A DNA stretch of 64,000 bases from Vibrio jasicida CAIM 1864 = LMG 25398 (GTDB taxonomy: Bacteria > Pseudomonadota > Gammaproteobacteria > Enterobacterales > Vibrionaceae): contig NZ_BAOG01000082.1 in NCBI RefSeq assembly GCF_000400365.1, forward strand, positions 38,673-102,672, given 5' to 3'. Below the pieces are notes generated by a model. That model made no database searches. It had not been told where the DNA came from and saw nothing but the letters and a program-made list of their open reading frames with translations. The position numbers and the translations under genes are program-made. Shown here piece after piece: positions 17,389-27,100 of the stretch (positions are counted from its first letter, which is position 1; every line of letters begins with the position of its first letter).

Positions 17389-18237
17389 ATGGAGAAAGTG
17401 CAGTTAGTCGTCGATTTTCTTCTCACTCATAAAATTTTATTTTCCGCATTAATTCTGTTGTTCATCATTCTTTTACGTCGTTTGATACTGTCTCGAATCC
17501 GTGGCGACGATGCCTTTATTACAGAAGAACAACGCAGTTGGATGTCGAGAACCAAAAACGGCACATTTGCTATCACCTTGATTCTGTTGTTCATCTTATG
17601 GCAATCAGAAATCAGCGAGTTCGCTCTAAGTGTTACGGCGATTGCTGTCGCGATTGTGGTGGCATCCAAAGAGATCATCTTGTGTTTTACGGGGTCAATC
17701 CAGCGTGCAAGTTCTCGTTCGTTTCGCATTGGTGACTGGATTGAAGTCGGAAAGCTATGTGGTGAGGTCATTGAACACAACATGATGGCGACAGTGATTC
17801 AAGAAATCGATCTGCATCATGGTCAATACCACTTCACGGGGAAAACTGCGACGCTGCCTAACAGTATGTTTTTCACCTACCCAGTGAAGAACCTCAATTT
17901 CATGAAGCGTTACGTGTACCATGACTTTTCTGTTGTGGTGAAAGATTTCGTCAATCTCTACCCACTTTTGCCTTTGTTGACCGATAAGATTGATGAGCAT
18001 TGCAGTTACTTCGCCGACGTCGCTCACCGTTACAACGCGATGATTGAGAAGCACGCTGGTGTTGATCTACCGGGCGCTGAGCCGCACATCCACATCTCAA
18101 GTAACATTAATGGTGAGCAAATTCTGCATATCATGATTTTCTGCCCGACAGATAAAGCAAACCACTTAGAGCATCTGATTCGTAAAGACTTTATGGAGCT
18201 TTATGAGCAGCGATTTCCAATGAATCCTGAGCATTAA
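17389..18237 (+). CDS. MscS-family small-conductance mechanosensitive channel homologue
   Basis: A 282-residue inner-membrane protein. Three hydrophobic segments are visible: residues about 15-33, 60-76 and 80-102. The last, VTAIAVAIVVASKEIILCFTGSI, resembles the MscS pore helix with small residues and the following 'N/F-x-x-G' turn. A beta domain follows: FRIGDWIEV, then GEVIEHN, and LPNSMFFTYPVKN, which matches the MscS signature of a loop plus 'P-N-s'. The C-terminal alpha/beta domain is about 170-275. The family releases solutes upon hypo-osmotic shock. A GGGAG site lies shortly before the ATG. It is compact, close to E. coli MscS in length. Confidence 0.88.
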   Translation: MEKVQLVVDFLLTHKILFSALILLFIILLRRLILSRIRGDDAFITEEQRSWMSRTKNGTFAITLILLFILWQSEISEFALSVTAIAVAIVVASKEIILCFTGSIQRASSRSFRIGDWIEVGKLCGEVIEHNMMATVIQEIDLHHGQYHFTGKTATLPNSMFFTYPVKNLNFMKRYVYHDFSVVVKDFVNLYPLLPLLTDKIDEHCSYFADVAHRYNAMIEKHAGVDLPGAEPHIHISSNINGEQILHIMIFCPTDKANHLEHLIRKDFMELYEQRFPMNPEH

Positions 18238-18268
18238 GTTCTCGCTCAATAATCATCTAGCAAATATT

Positions 18269-18300
18269 AACCCTCACTAGTCAACACTGAGGGTTATATT
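18269..18300 (+). terminator. Weak intrinsic terminator after mscS-like gene
   Basis: AACCCTCA (18269-18276) and TGAGGGTT (18288-18295) form an eight-base-pair stem followed by ATATTTGTATATTT. The U-tract is interrupted, so efficiency is uncertain. Confidence 0.5.
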
Positions 18301-18508
18301 TGTATATTTCTTATCGTCACGATAAATAATCTTAATGGATCGGAGCGCATATAATCGATAAATTACGCCGGCAACGTAACTTCGTTTGTTGATGGATTTA
18401 CAAATAAAACACCCACTAAGACTACACAGATAGTCGATTTCTTTAGCTGCGCTTGCACTCACGACTGTTTACACAGCAGTTGCCCCCCGTTTTACTATAA
18501 GATGCTCC

Positions 18509-20551
18509 ATGCAAACTGGCTTAAATTTTACTTTTGCGCCTTTTCAACGTTTATCGGCGCTCACAGGGCAATGGCGTGCAGGGTCCAAATCCTACCTAAC
18601 AGATTTGGCCTCTATTGCACTCTTGTTGTTACCCCTGACTCTATCAAATGCACTTGCCGTTTTTTTAGGCCACGCGTTCCGTCTCTCAGGATGGGTAGAA
18701 TTATCACAGATGTTATTTCATCTGTCAGATATCCTCATCAATCTGTACCCAAGCGCATTTTGTGTAGTGGCGGGTTATTACCTGTCACATAAAACCAATG
18801 TGTCGAGTGCCGTCTTCATCATTTACTCGTTGATCATGTTCTACTTGATCTCGATAGAAAACGGCAGTTTGTCTGCGACTTATATGCTGCCAAACAACCC
18901 ACTACTGGCATTGTTTAGTGCGATGATGACGTATGTCTATTGCTGCGTTTTCAAAATACGCTTGCTAGAGCCACAAGCGCTGGATTTCTCGTCTCGTCTG
19001 CTCAAGCATGTTGTTCACTTCTTTCTGTTTGTGTTGATTGCTTTAGCAGTATCGCGACTAACCGCATTCATTATGGCTCTATTTGGTGGGATGATTCGCG
19101 GACTGGGTGTGGACCCTCTCACGCTAAAAGGCGGGATTATTTACCAAACGGTACTAGGCCTCTTAGGCTCAATCGGCATCAATGGGCATAACTTGTTGTT
19201 TGCCATTAAGCAGCAAATCTACGCCGCTACAGAAGCAAATTTTTTCGCGTGGCAAGCCGGTGAAGCTCCTCTAAATGTAATTAGCCAAGGTTTTTACGAC
19301 GCGTTTATGTCGATGGGTGGTTCTGGTAATTGCATCAGCCTATTGTTGTGCGTGTTGCTGTTTGCCAAAGAACGTAACCACCAGATGCTTGCATTAGCAG
19401 CAACCCCGCTGGTGATCTTCAACATCAATGAAGTCTTGCTGTTTGGGTTGCCGATTATTTTCAACCCATTGTTGATTGTGCCTTTTGTGCTGGTACCGCT
19501 ATTGAGCTTTCTCATCACTTACGGGTCAATTGCATCAGGGCTTGTTCCTCCGGTTGAAAATATTGTTAACTGGATGACGCCGCCTTTGTTCAGTGGTTAT
19601 GTCGCGATGGGGAATCAGATTGAAGGCTCATTATTGCAATTATTGATCATCGTCCTTGGTGTCTTTATCTATCGGCCATTTTATTTGGCTTACGCCGGCA
19701 AGTATTCTGCGCAGTTTCGTGCGAATACGGCTTACACAGGCATTGAGAGTTCGCTGTTCAAAACCTTGCTTAACAACGTTCGTGATTCGAATAACTCAAG
19801 CATTAGTAAATCGACAGCACAAAAGCGACTGACTTCGATTTTGAGGGAAGGGGAGTTGGTGATGTTTTATCAAAAGCTCCAGTCGACTAGTGACGTCAAT
19901 ATCTTCTCTTATGAAGCCTTGCTTAGATACATTGATAAAGAAGGGAAACTGCACCCTCCGACATTTGTGAGTGACTTCCAAATGCTTAACTCAATGCCAT
20001 TACTGGACAAGCTCGTGATTGAGAAAGTTCTGGCAGACATGCAGAAAATGACATTATCAAAAGATCGTCGAATTGCCATCAACATTGCAGTCGCTACGAT
20101 CGAGCAAGAAGAATTTGTCCCGCACTTACTATCGCGACTAACTCATTATGGTATCTCGCCGCAGTGGTTGGAAATTGAAATCACAGAAGAGGCAATTCTT
20201 AGTAATAAGGTGTTCTTAATTAAAACTATGGAAGCGCTGCAAGCTCAGGGCATTCGTATCGCTATGGATGACTTTGGCACCGGCTATGCGTCGTTCCCGC
20301 ACTTACTAAAGTACCCGTTTGATAAGATCAAGCTGGATCGTTCGCTACTGCTGGATGCCAATGATCAAAAAGGCAGAGACTTATATGAATTGGTAGCGAA
20401 ACTGGGCCATATTACGCATTGCGAAGTGGTCGCAGAAGGGGTGGAAACCCAACAAGAGTACGATTTTGTGAAAGGTTGTGGTGTCGATAAAGCGCAAGGT
20501 TACTTCTTTACTCGTCCACTTCCTCTTACGGATATTTTACGCGAGCAATAA
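18509..20551 (+). CDS. EIIC-like membrane sensor fused to EAL phosphodiesterase (copy 1)
   Basis: A 680-residue fusion. Residues 1 to about 395 form a multi-pass PTS EIIC domain of the lactose/cellobiose/glucose superfamily, with SIGINGHNLLF, GGSGNCISLLL and NINEVLLFGLPIIFNPLL, the conserved family core including the Glu of the NINE loop. No EIIA or EIIB domain is present. After a linker, an EAL domain (about 435-680) has all the expected catalytic motifs: EALLR (about 467), INIA, EITEEAIL, DDFGTGYAS (about 586), KLDRSL and VAEGVET, then QGYFF. It is therefore probably an active c-di-GMP phosphodiesterase controlled by a sugar-binding membrane domain, perhaps no longer a transporter. The start codon has no Shine-Dalgarno, and a TATAAG lies only 8 bases upstream, so the message may have a very short leader or none. 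A paralogue follows. Confidence 0.88.
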   Translation: MQTGLNFTFAPFQRLSALTGQWRAGSKSYLTDLASIALLLLPLTLSNALAVFLGHAFRLSGWVELSQMLFHLSDILINLYPSAFCVVAGYYLSHKTNVSSAVFIIYSLIMFYLISIENGSLSATYMLPNNPLLALFSAMMTYVYCCVFKIRLLEPQALDFSSRLLKHVVHFFLFVLIALAVSRLTAFIMALFGGMIRGLGVDPLTLKGGIIYQTVLGLLGSIGINGHNLLFAIKQQIYAATEANFFAWQAGEAPLNVISQGFYDAFMSMGGSGNCISLLLCVLLFAKERNHQMLALAATPLVIFNINEVLLFGLPIIFNPLLIVPFVLVPLLSFLITYGSIASGLVPPVENIVNWMTPPLFSGYVAMGNQIEGSLLQLLIIVLGVFIYRPFYLAYAGKYSAQFRANTAYTGIESSLFKTLLNNVRDSNNSSISKSTAQKRLTSILREGELVMFYQKLQSTSDVNIFSYEALLRYIDKEGKLHPPTFVSDFQMLNSMPLLDKLVIEKVLADMQKMTLSKDRRIAINIAVATIEQEEFVPHLLSRLTHYGISPQWLEIEITEEAILSNKVFLIKTMEALQAQGIRIAMDDFGTGYASFPHLLKYPFDKIKLDRSLLLDANDQKGRDLYELVAKLGHITHCEVVAEGVETQQEYDFVKGCGVDKAQGYFFTRPLPLTDILREQ

Positions 20552-20920
20552 CAGTGCTGTTTTTTATCGTCACAATTAAAAAGTCGAGTGGAAAGAGGGG
20601 CTTGTTGGCGATAATGTGCGCCTCCTTGCTTAATTAGCATGCAAAAATACAAACCACGCTGACCTAAGAAACAGCGGGTTGTATCTAAATGAAGAGAGTG
20701 TCGGTCGTCCTAGTCCGCGCTCTTTTGGTTTGGTAGATAACAACAAGTTGGCCATGGCTACCTTTGTTGAGTGACTATTCGCAACGTTGAACGATCAACG
20801 CTTTGTTACTCGAATGATACCGTCATCGACTGTCTGTCGAAACTCTCCCTCATTGCGATACAAATTAAACGGACCTTAATTGCGGCGAACTTCCTGAGCG
20901 GCTCATCGAGTCGTTTACTA
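20552..20920. other. Spacer between the two EIIC-EAL genes
   Basis: About 370 bases with no convincing terminator. The frame of the second gene stays open back to a GTG at 20771, but that extension has no counterpart in the first copy and no good ribosome site. A short CGCTG/CAGCG stem lies near 20655-20675. Confidence 0.4.
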
Positions 20921-23005
20921 ATGGATAAAATTAGCCAAATGAACAATCGATACGTAAATCGGCTTTTTACTTTAATTTCCTCCAACTCGTACATAAATGG
21001 CTTATGTAATGTACTGGTCATGTTGCTCCCAGTGTCATTGATTTCCGCATTCAGCACTTTGTTGAGCAATTTTTTTATGATGGCGGGTTACGAGCAAGTG
21101 GGTACCACGGTTGGAGCCGCGAGTTCTATCATCTGGAAACTGTTCCCAATCTTGTTATTGGTTTACTTCTCGCAGTTTCTTTCTTCTCTGTTAAAAGTCT
21201 CACGGGTTAATGTTATTACGCCTTCGTTGATGATCTATTTCATCGTGTGTAATGAGTGGGGGCTGCTGCAAGAAGGAACGGTCGTACCGAGCAATTACCC
21301 ACTGGCAATCATCATTCCTATTTTGGTGGGATGGTCTGTTCGTGCAATGCAAAACCGCAAATGGTTTATGCGGTCGGAGCTGCCTAATATTGTCGACCAG
21401 TCTTACAACTTGATCATGGCAACGACGGTGTTGGTTGTTGGTTATACCTTATTAGGTTATGTGCTAGGACGCGTTTTCTGTGCCGCTGATATTGCTGGCT
21501 TTTTATTGCCAAGTCTGGACCCATACTCTCTTTTCGATGGTGTTATTTACGAGCTGGTACGTAATCTATTTTGGTCCATTGGTATTAATGGGCACATTAT
21601 TTTTGCACCATATAAAGCGGAGTTGTATGAAGCGACACGTGTAGCGATAGAAAACCATGAGTTGCTCGGAACGCCATTGCCAATACTGACGACCAACTTC
21701 TTCGATTTTTATGCGGGTTTGGGTGGCGCAGGAAACACCATTTCTTTGGTGCTTTGTATGTTATTTCTCACTAAAAACCGCAGCTACAAAGCGTTGGCAA
21801 CCGCAGCTTTAATTTTAAGTTTTTTCAACATTAATGAGCCAATTATTTTTGGGCTGCCAATTATGTTTAACCCTTTGTTGATCGTACCGTTCTTGATTGC
21901 ACCTGTTGTTGGTCTTGTCATTGCTTATGTGGCAACGGCGCTTGGCTTGGTGGCACCAATGACGGAAATCATGAGTTGGATGACGCCACCTTTGATGAGT
22001 GGATATGTTGGCACGGGCTCTACGTGGACAGGCGCGGTGCTACAACTGATCATCATCTTAGTCGGTGTCATAATCTATTATCCCTTCTTTAAACAGATGG
22101 ACAATATCGGGAATGCTAATGCATCGTTTGCTAAGTCACTTTCTGATGATTTCTTTAATTATGAAGGTGTTGAAAGTGGTAAATCGGCAGGGGCTTTTTT
22201 CCCCGAGATTACGAGTAAATTTGCGGCACAAAAGCGAATTACTGACCTAAAAAATAACGGTGAGTTTATCTTGTATTACCAGCCTCAAGTGAACACGCGA
22301 ACAGGTGAGATTCGCTCTCTAGAAGTGTTGATTAGGCACCGTTCTGAATCGGGTGAGATCTCGCCTCCTACTTTCTTAGATGACTTTGCCAAAGTGGGGT
22401 TAATGAGTGAGTTGGATTTGTGGGTGGTTGAAACGGCTCTAAAAGAGAGCGCTCCTTTAGCAGACTCGCCTCACTTTAAGGTTTCAATCAATATGTCACC
22501 AGAGACCTGTCTTGTCCCCGATTTTACGGAAAAAGTGCTGAGTATGATTAACCAAAGTGCTTTGTCTTACTCTCAAGTGGAATTCGAAATCACGGAAGAC
22601 ATGCTGATTCAAGATGAACACAGTACCCACCGAGTCTTGACTTCTCTCCGTGAGGCTGGAGTGAAGATTGCGTTAGATGATTTTGGTTCTGGGTACTCTT
22701 CAATTGGGTACTTGTCTAAGTACGATTTCGATAAAGTTAAAATTGACCGCTCTTTAGTTTTGAATCTCAACAATAAAAATGGTCGCGAACTGTTTAGGCT
22801 AACGGCTAAGTTGGTCAAAATTACGGGGGCAGAAACCGTTGCTGAAGGGATAGAAACCGAAGCAGAGTTGGAGTTTATGGCGGAACAAAACATTCATTTG
22901 ATTCAAGGTTTCTACTTTTATAAGCCGATGCCTTTTGAAGACGTGCTTACCCTGAATTTTTCAACGTTAGAAGAGCACAGCGATTACGACCATTATTCTT
23001 CCTAA
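20921..23005 (+). CDS. EIIC-like membrane sensor fused to EAL phosphodiesterase (copy 2)
   Basis: A 694-residue paralogue of the preceding gene. I chose the ATG at 20921 because it puts the EAL motifs at the same residue numbers as in copy 1; a GTG at 20771 and an ATG at 20939 are alternatives. The EIIC domain has SIGINGHIIFAPYK, GLGGAGNTISLVL and NINEPIIFGLPIMFNPLL. The EAL domain starts near residue 430, with EVLIR in place of EAL(L)R (the catalytic Glu is kept), INMS, EITEDML, DDFGSGYSS, KIDRSL and VAEGIET, then QGFYFYKPM. Predicted to hydrolyse c-di-GMP in response to a carbohydrate or related ligand in the periplasm. The EIIC parts differ enough from copy 1 to suggest different ligands. 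No EIIA or EIIB partner lies nearby. Confidence 0.88.
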   Translation: MDKISQMNNRYVNRLFTLISSNSYINGLCNVLVMLLPVSLISAFSTLLSNFFMMAGYEQVGTTVGAASSIIWKLFPILLLVYFSQFLSSLLKVSRVNVITPSLMIYFIVCNEWGLLQEGTVVPSNYPLAIIIPILVGWSVRAMQNRKWFMRSELPNIVDQSYNLIMATTVLVVGYTLLGYVLGRVFCAADIAGFLLPSLDPYSLFDGVIYELVRNLFWSIGINGHIIFAPYKAELYEATRVAIENHELLGTPLPILTTNFFDFYAGLGGAGNTISLVLCMLFLTKNRSYKALATAALILSFFNINEPIIFGLPIMFNPLLIVPFLIAPVVGLVIAYVATALGLVAPMTEIMSWMTPPLMSGYVGTGSTWTGAVLQLIIILVGVIIYYPFFKQMDNIGNANASFAKSLSDDFFNYEGVESGKSAGAFFPEITSKFAAQKRITDLKNNGEFILYYQPQVNTRTGEIRSLEVLIRHRSESGEISPPTFLDDFAKVGLMSELDLWVVETALKESAPLADSPHFKVSINMSPETCLVPDFTEKVLSMINQSALSYSQVEFEITEDMLIQDEHSTHRVLTSLREAGVKIALDDFGSGYSSIGYLSKYDFDKVKIDRSLVLNLNNKNGRELFRLTAKLVKITGAETVAEGIETEAELEFMAEQNIHLIQGFYFYKPMPFEDVLTLNFSTLEEHSDYDHYSS

Positions 23006-23010
23006 TTAAG

Positions 23011-23045
23011 AAGGGAAGCCACTTATCTTGGCTTCCCTTTTCTTT
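23011..23045. terminator. Terminator between convergent EAL and azurin genes
   Basis: A perfect ten-base-pair stem, AAGGGAAGCC (23011-23020) with GGCTTCCCTT (23030-23039), is followed by TTCTTTTT on the plus strand. It can serve the plus-strand EAL gene, and perhaps the minus-strand azurin gene that ends at 23075. Confidence 0.9.
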
Positions 23046-23074
23046 TTCAGAGGCTTGAGTTCGAGCGTGAACGC

Positions 23075-23527
23075 TTATTTGAACTCAAACTTACCCTGCA
23101 TAATTGCCCAGTGACCAGGGAAAGAACAGAAGAACGAGTAATCACCTCCCGGAGTCATTTTCTCTGTGCTGAACGTGATAGAGGTGCTTTCACCGCCGCC
23201 GATCACTTTAGTAAATGCGTAAACACGGTCGTCGTTAGGTTTCACGTAGTTGTTTTCAAGACCTGCTGACATGCCTTCTGTACCTACTGCTTGTAGGTTC
23301 GCCGTGTCTGCAATGACCACGTTGTGACCCATTGACTGCGCTGGCATCTTACCTGTGTGGTTCAGCGTCAGTTTTACTTCTTTACACGTTGCTGGAACAC
23401 TCAACGTTTTGGTCGAAAACTGCATCATATCGTTAGCATCGATAGACACTTCACACTCTGCGCTTGCTTGTGCGCCAAAGCTCATTCCAACTAGTGCAAA
23501 GGTTGCTGCTACTAAACGTAAAGACAT
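23075..23527 (-). CDS. azu: Azurin (periplasmic blue copper protein)
   Basis: A 150-residue protein with a signal peptide (cleavage after about residue 23, ASA/ECEV). All type-1 copper ligands are visible: Gly67-His68 in SMGHNVV, Cys134 in FFCSFPGH, His139, and Met143 in WAIMQG. Cys25 and Cys48 should form the conserved disulfide. Azurins carry single electrons in the periplasm between cytochromes or respiratory complexes and reductases or oxidases. A good GGAGAG ribosome site precedes the ATG. The promoter side contains AGATGCATT (23579-23587, minus strand), which resembles one NsrR half-site and could mean nitric-oxide control. That link is weak on its own. Confidence 0.95.
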   Translation of the reverse strand: MSLRLVAATFALVGMSFGAQASAECEVSIDANDMMQFSTKTLSVPATCKEVKLTLNHTGKMPAQSMGHNVVIADTANLQAVGTEGMSAGLENNYVKPNDDRVYAFTKVIGGGESTSITFSTEKMTPGGDYSFFCSFPGHWAIMQGKFEFK

Positions 23528-23539
23528 ATAACACTCTCC

Positions 23540-24139
23540 ATATTTTATTTTTGGGCTGACTTGGATTCAAACCGATCCAATGCATCTCATTATCATCGAA
23601 TATTCAATCTGAAACCGTGCTTCAATCCGGATATTGACGTTTTGTTGCAAAGTTATACTTATCGTTTTCACTGGATGATCATTCATATACCTTATTTTTA
23701 GCGCTTCAGTTAAGAAGTGTGAAGACGATCTTTATAACCGCTTCAGGCGCTTCTTTTGTGCTCTCATATCGCTCTAGCTTTGGCGTTTTTTTCGCTAACA
23801 TGTAACTAAGTATTTCAACTGTATTTATTCTGTAACTTATTGATTTTCAGATGCATAAAGGCGTAAAAAACACAAATCACACTATTTGTAGAAACGGATA
23901 AATTGATTTGTTTTATCTCGCGCACACTTTCAGAAAATTGAACTAGAGTCCCAGATTTATGTTTGCTTATCGATTGCGCGCGAAATGTCGTCAAATTGAC
24001 GTAAAAAGACGCTTTATTTTTGGCACTTTTACACCTGTAAGTTGAGTTACATTTGGTTACATCTGTCCGCTGCGGCGCGAAAAAAGTCCCCCTCTATAAT
24101 GCTGTTCCTTTTTATTGTTGTTTGTATAAGTCCTTAATT
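23540..24139. other. Divergent regulatory region between azurin and chitinase
   Basis: About 600 noncoding bases. On the plus strand a TATAAT (24095-24100) sits 40 bases before the chitinase ATG with no recognisable -35 box, as expected for an activator-dependent promoter. The chitinase frame stays open to 24053, but those 29 codons do not look like a signal sequence. I see no c-di-GMP riboswitch core. Confidence 0.5.
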
Positions 24140-27100
24140 ATGAGAAAGAATACGCTAGCGATCATGCCAAGTGTTTTAGCACTGGCGATCGGTATGGGGT
24201 TGCCTGCTGCACACGCAGGAGTGATCACAGACGCAACTATCGTCGGCTCAGAAAGCCAGTGGTGGAACACTTACAAAGTGATCCTAACGAACGACGGTTC
24301 AAAGCCAGTTGAACTGCGTGATGCGAAAGTGACGTTTGATTCGAACCTATCTATGTCGACACCATCTTGGTCTGCGACTGGCATTAGTTACCCGGGTATG
24401 AAGTTCACCAGCGACGCACAGGGTAACCTGTTCAAGAACACGCTTGCGCTCGCTTTTGATAGCGGTAGCTGGGTGAAATCTCAACTTCCGGCAGGTGAAC
24501 GTATTGAGCTAACGTTGGGTGTGAGCGGCGTATTGGATCTGACCCTTCTTCAGAGTACCATTCGTCTGATTGCTGACGATGAGGGCGAAGTTGGCGAACC
24601 AGAAATTTCTCTTCAATTGGCATCGCCAGTGAATGGAGCTGAGTTTGAAGAAGGCCAAGCGGTTGCTATGCTAGCAAACGTAACGGCGACTAATACCAGC
24701 GTTAAAGCGGTGACTTTCTTTGTCGACAACAAACAAGTAGCTCTCGTAACACAAGCTCCATTCCAAGCAAGTTGGACTTCTGTTGGTGCAGGCGCTCACA
24801 CGATCAAAGCTGTAGTGGAAGACACCTCAGGTCTTACACAGCAACAAGCGGTCAGCATTTCAGTAAAAGAGAAGCCAGTTGAGCCACCTGTGGAGCCAGA
24901 AGTGCATGAGCTGACGTTCGTCGCGCCTACACAAGGTCAAACATTGATGGTGGGTCAGGCAACGACGATCAAAGCGCGTGTTGATGGTGAATTGATCTCT
25001 AAATTAGAGTTCTGGGCAAATGACCGCAAGCTAGGTCAACGTAACATCGCTGCAGGTCAAACGACGTATTCTCAATCTTGGACACCAAATGAAGTGGGCA
25101 ATGCGACACTTAAAGTGGTGGTTCTCGATCAGAATAACCAAATGGTTGAACAACGCAGTATCGCTGTTGCTATTGAAGCAGCTCCAAGCTTTGTTAAGCC
25201 AGAAGTGAGCTTCTCTTCGCCTTCGAACGGTTCTAAGTTTGAAAAAGGTGAAGCGGTATCGATTTCTGTTCGTGCAACGGATGCTGATGACGATTTGTCT
25301 CGCGTTGTCGTGAAAGCAAACAACAAGCAAATCTGTGATTTCAACGCAGCAACCACAAACCAGTTCTCTTGTAACTGGACAGCGTCAGAAGTTGGTGCAG
25401 TTAAGCTAGAAGCGATTGCGACAGATGCTGAGAACCTAACGGCGACAGCACGTGTGAACATCACAGTTGAAAAAGTAGAGACGCCGACACCTCCGCCAAC
25501 AGGTGGACTGTGTGCTGACTTTAATGTGTACCCAGACTGGACTCGTGGTGATCATGCAACAGGCGGCGACATTATGGTTCATAAGAACATTGCTTACTCA
25601 GCGGTGTACTGGACGCAATCTGTTCCTGGCAGCGATAGCTCATGGTCATTACATCTAAACTGTGATGGTACTGAGCCGGGTACAGCGCCAGCGCTATCAT
25701 TGCGTAACCCAATGGACCCAGTGCGTCTAGAAGTGGCAGGTTGGCCAAATACATTCGTAGTGGCGAGCCCATCCACTCAAGCACCAAGCACGCTAACTAT
25801 TGCAGCAAGCAGCAGTGATGCGCTAACAGACCTAGAGCAACTGACACGTTCGTTTGTGTCGGCTATCGAACAAGCAGAGAACGCGGGTACAGCATCAATC
25901 GTGATTCAATCGGATGTTCTGGATCTGGCTACGCAAGACAAAGGTGCATCGTTTGGTGCCGTTGCGGTTAAACAAGCACTGACGAATGCTATTGATATCA
26001 CGGGTAGCCGTATTGATATTGATGCGATCAACGCACTGAGCGATGACGTGAAAGGCTGGGCACATGCTTACAACTTGATCTTCACAACCCTTGCGCCACA
26101 AGCGACATTTGGTTGGTCACTAAGCATTGGTGAGTTTGCTTACGATACCCACTCTGGTCGTCAGTCTGTATGGGATGAAGCGTCTGTTTTCACGGCAGAT
26201 CTACTTGATAGCTTTGAGCTTTACAAAGCAGATGCTGCGAACAACGCTGACTTTGTAGCGTTTACTAAATCAAACGCGACTGCTGCGCTAACTAGTGAGC
26301 AGTGGCATCACGCACTTGAATACGTAAAACAGGTGACAGATTACGTTGATGCGCCTGCAATGCTAACGAACATGCCGACAGAGCAAACTGCAAACTACTT
26401 CATGGGCAACACGCAAACTGAGCAGCAAATCCGTAAAGCCGCGTACAGCAACGTATTTGCATTGATGTTTGATCAAGACTCTCAAGCCCTAACCAGCAAA
26501 ATTGAGCTTTACCAAACGGCGAAAGTGCCACTGTACTACGTAGGTGAAGAGTTAGAGAAAGGTTCGTTGACTCGTATTGAAGCGCTAAACCAAGAGTTAG
26601 CAGATGCTGAAAGCGTAATGGATAACGAAGCCTTCCTATACGAAACGCCGCAGTCTCAGTGGGTTCCGTCCACGGTTTACAAGTGGAACGACTTCCTAGA
26701 TGGCTTGAACGCAATGCACAACATTGGTGTAGCGGGCAACAAGTTCTGGCTAATGAATGATGAAGTTGATGACGCAACCAACATCAAATACGCGAAAGTC
26801 GCGATTGCTGCGTTCCTTGCGCAAAGTATGCAAGAGACCATCCGCTACAACGCGTGTGATGAGAACAACTGGTCTGAAGTGAAATATGGCGCGCCTGCGG
26901 ATTACCCAATGACAGCAAGCTGTGGTCAATTGGGTCAGAAATACGCAGATTACGGCGTAAACCCAGTTTCTGGTTTGGACCATGCGTACTCTTGTCCTCG
27001 TGATGACAAGATGGAAGTCAGTGCTCTGACTCATGCGAAATGGTATGGCGCTCCAGCTCCAGTTTTTGCAGCACCTGATGCAGTACTTGAAGAGCGCGGC

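Noticed and set aside
18277..18462. 61-codon minus-strand frame between the channel gene and EIIC-EAL gene 1
   Set aside because: Overlaps a terminator hairpin, no ribosome site, no similarity seen.
18502..18792. 96-codon plus-strand frame overlapping the start of the first EIIC-EAL gene
   Set aside because: Different frame, no ribosome site, and no protein-like pattern; the EIIC frame explains the region.
23540..24139. Possible c-di-GMP riboswitch upstream of the chitinase
   Set aside because: I looked for the GEMM core and its two paired arms and did not find them.
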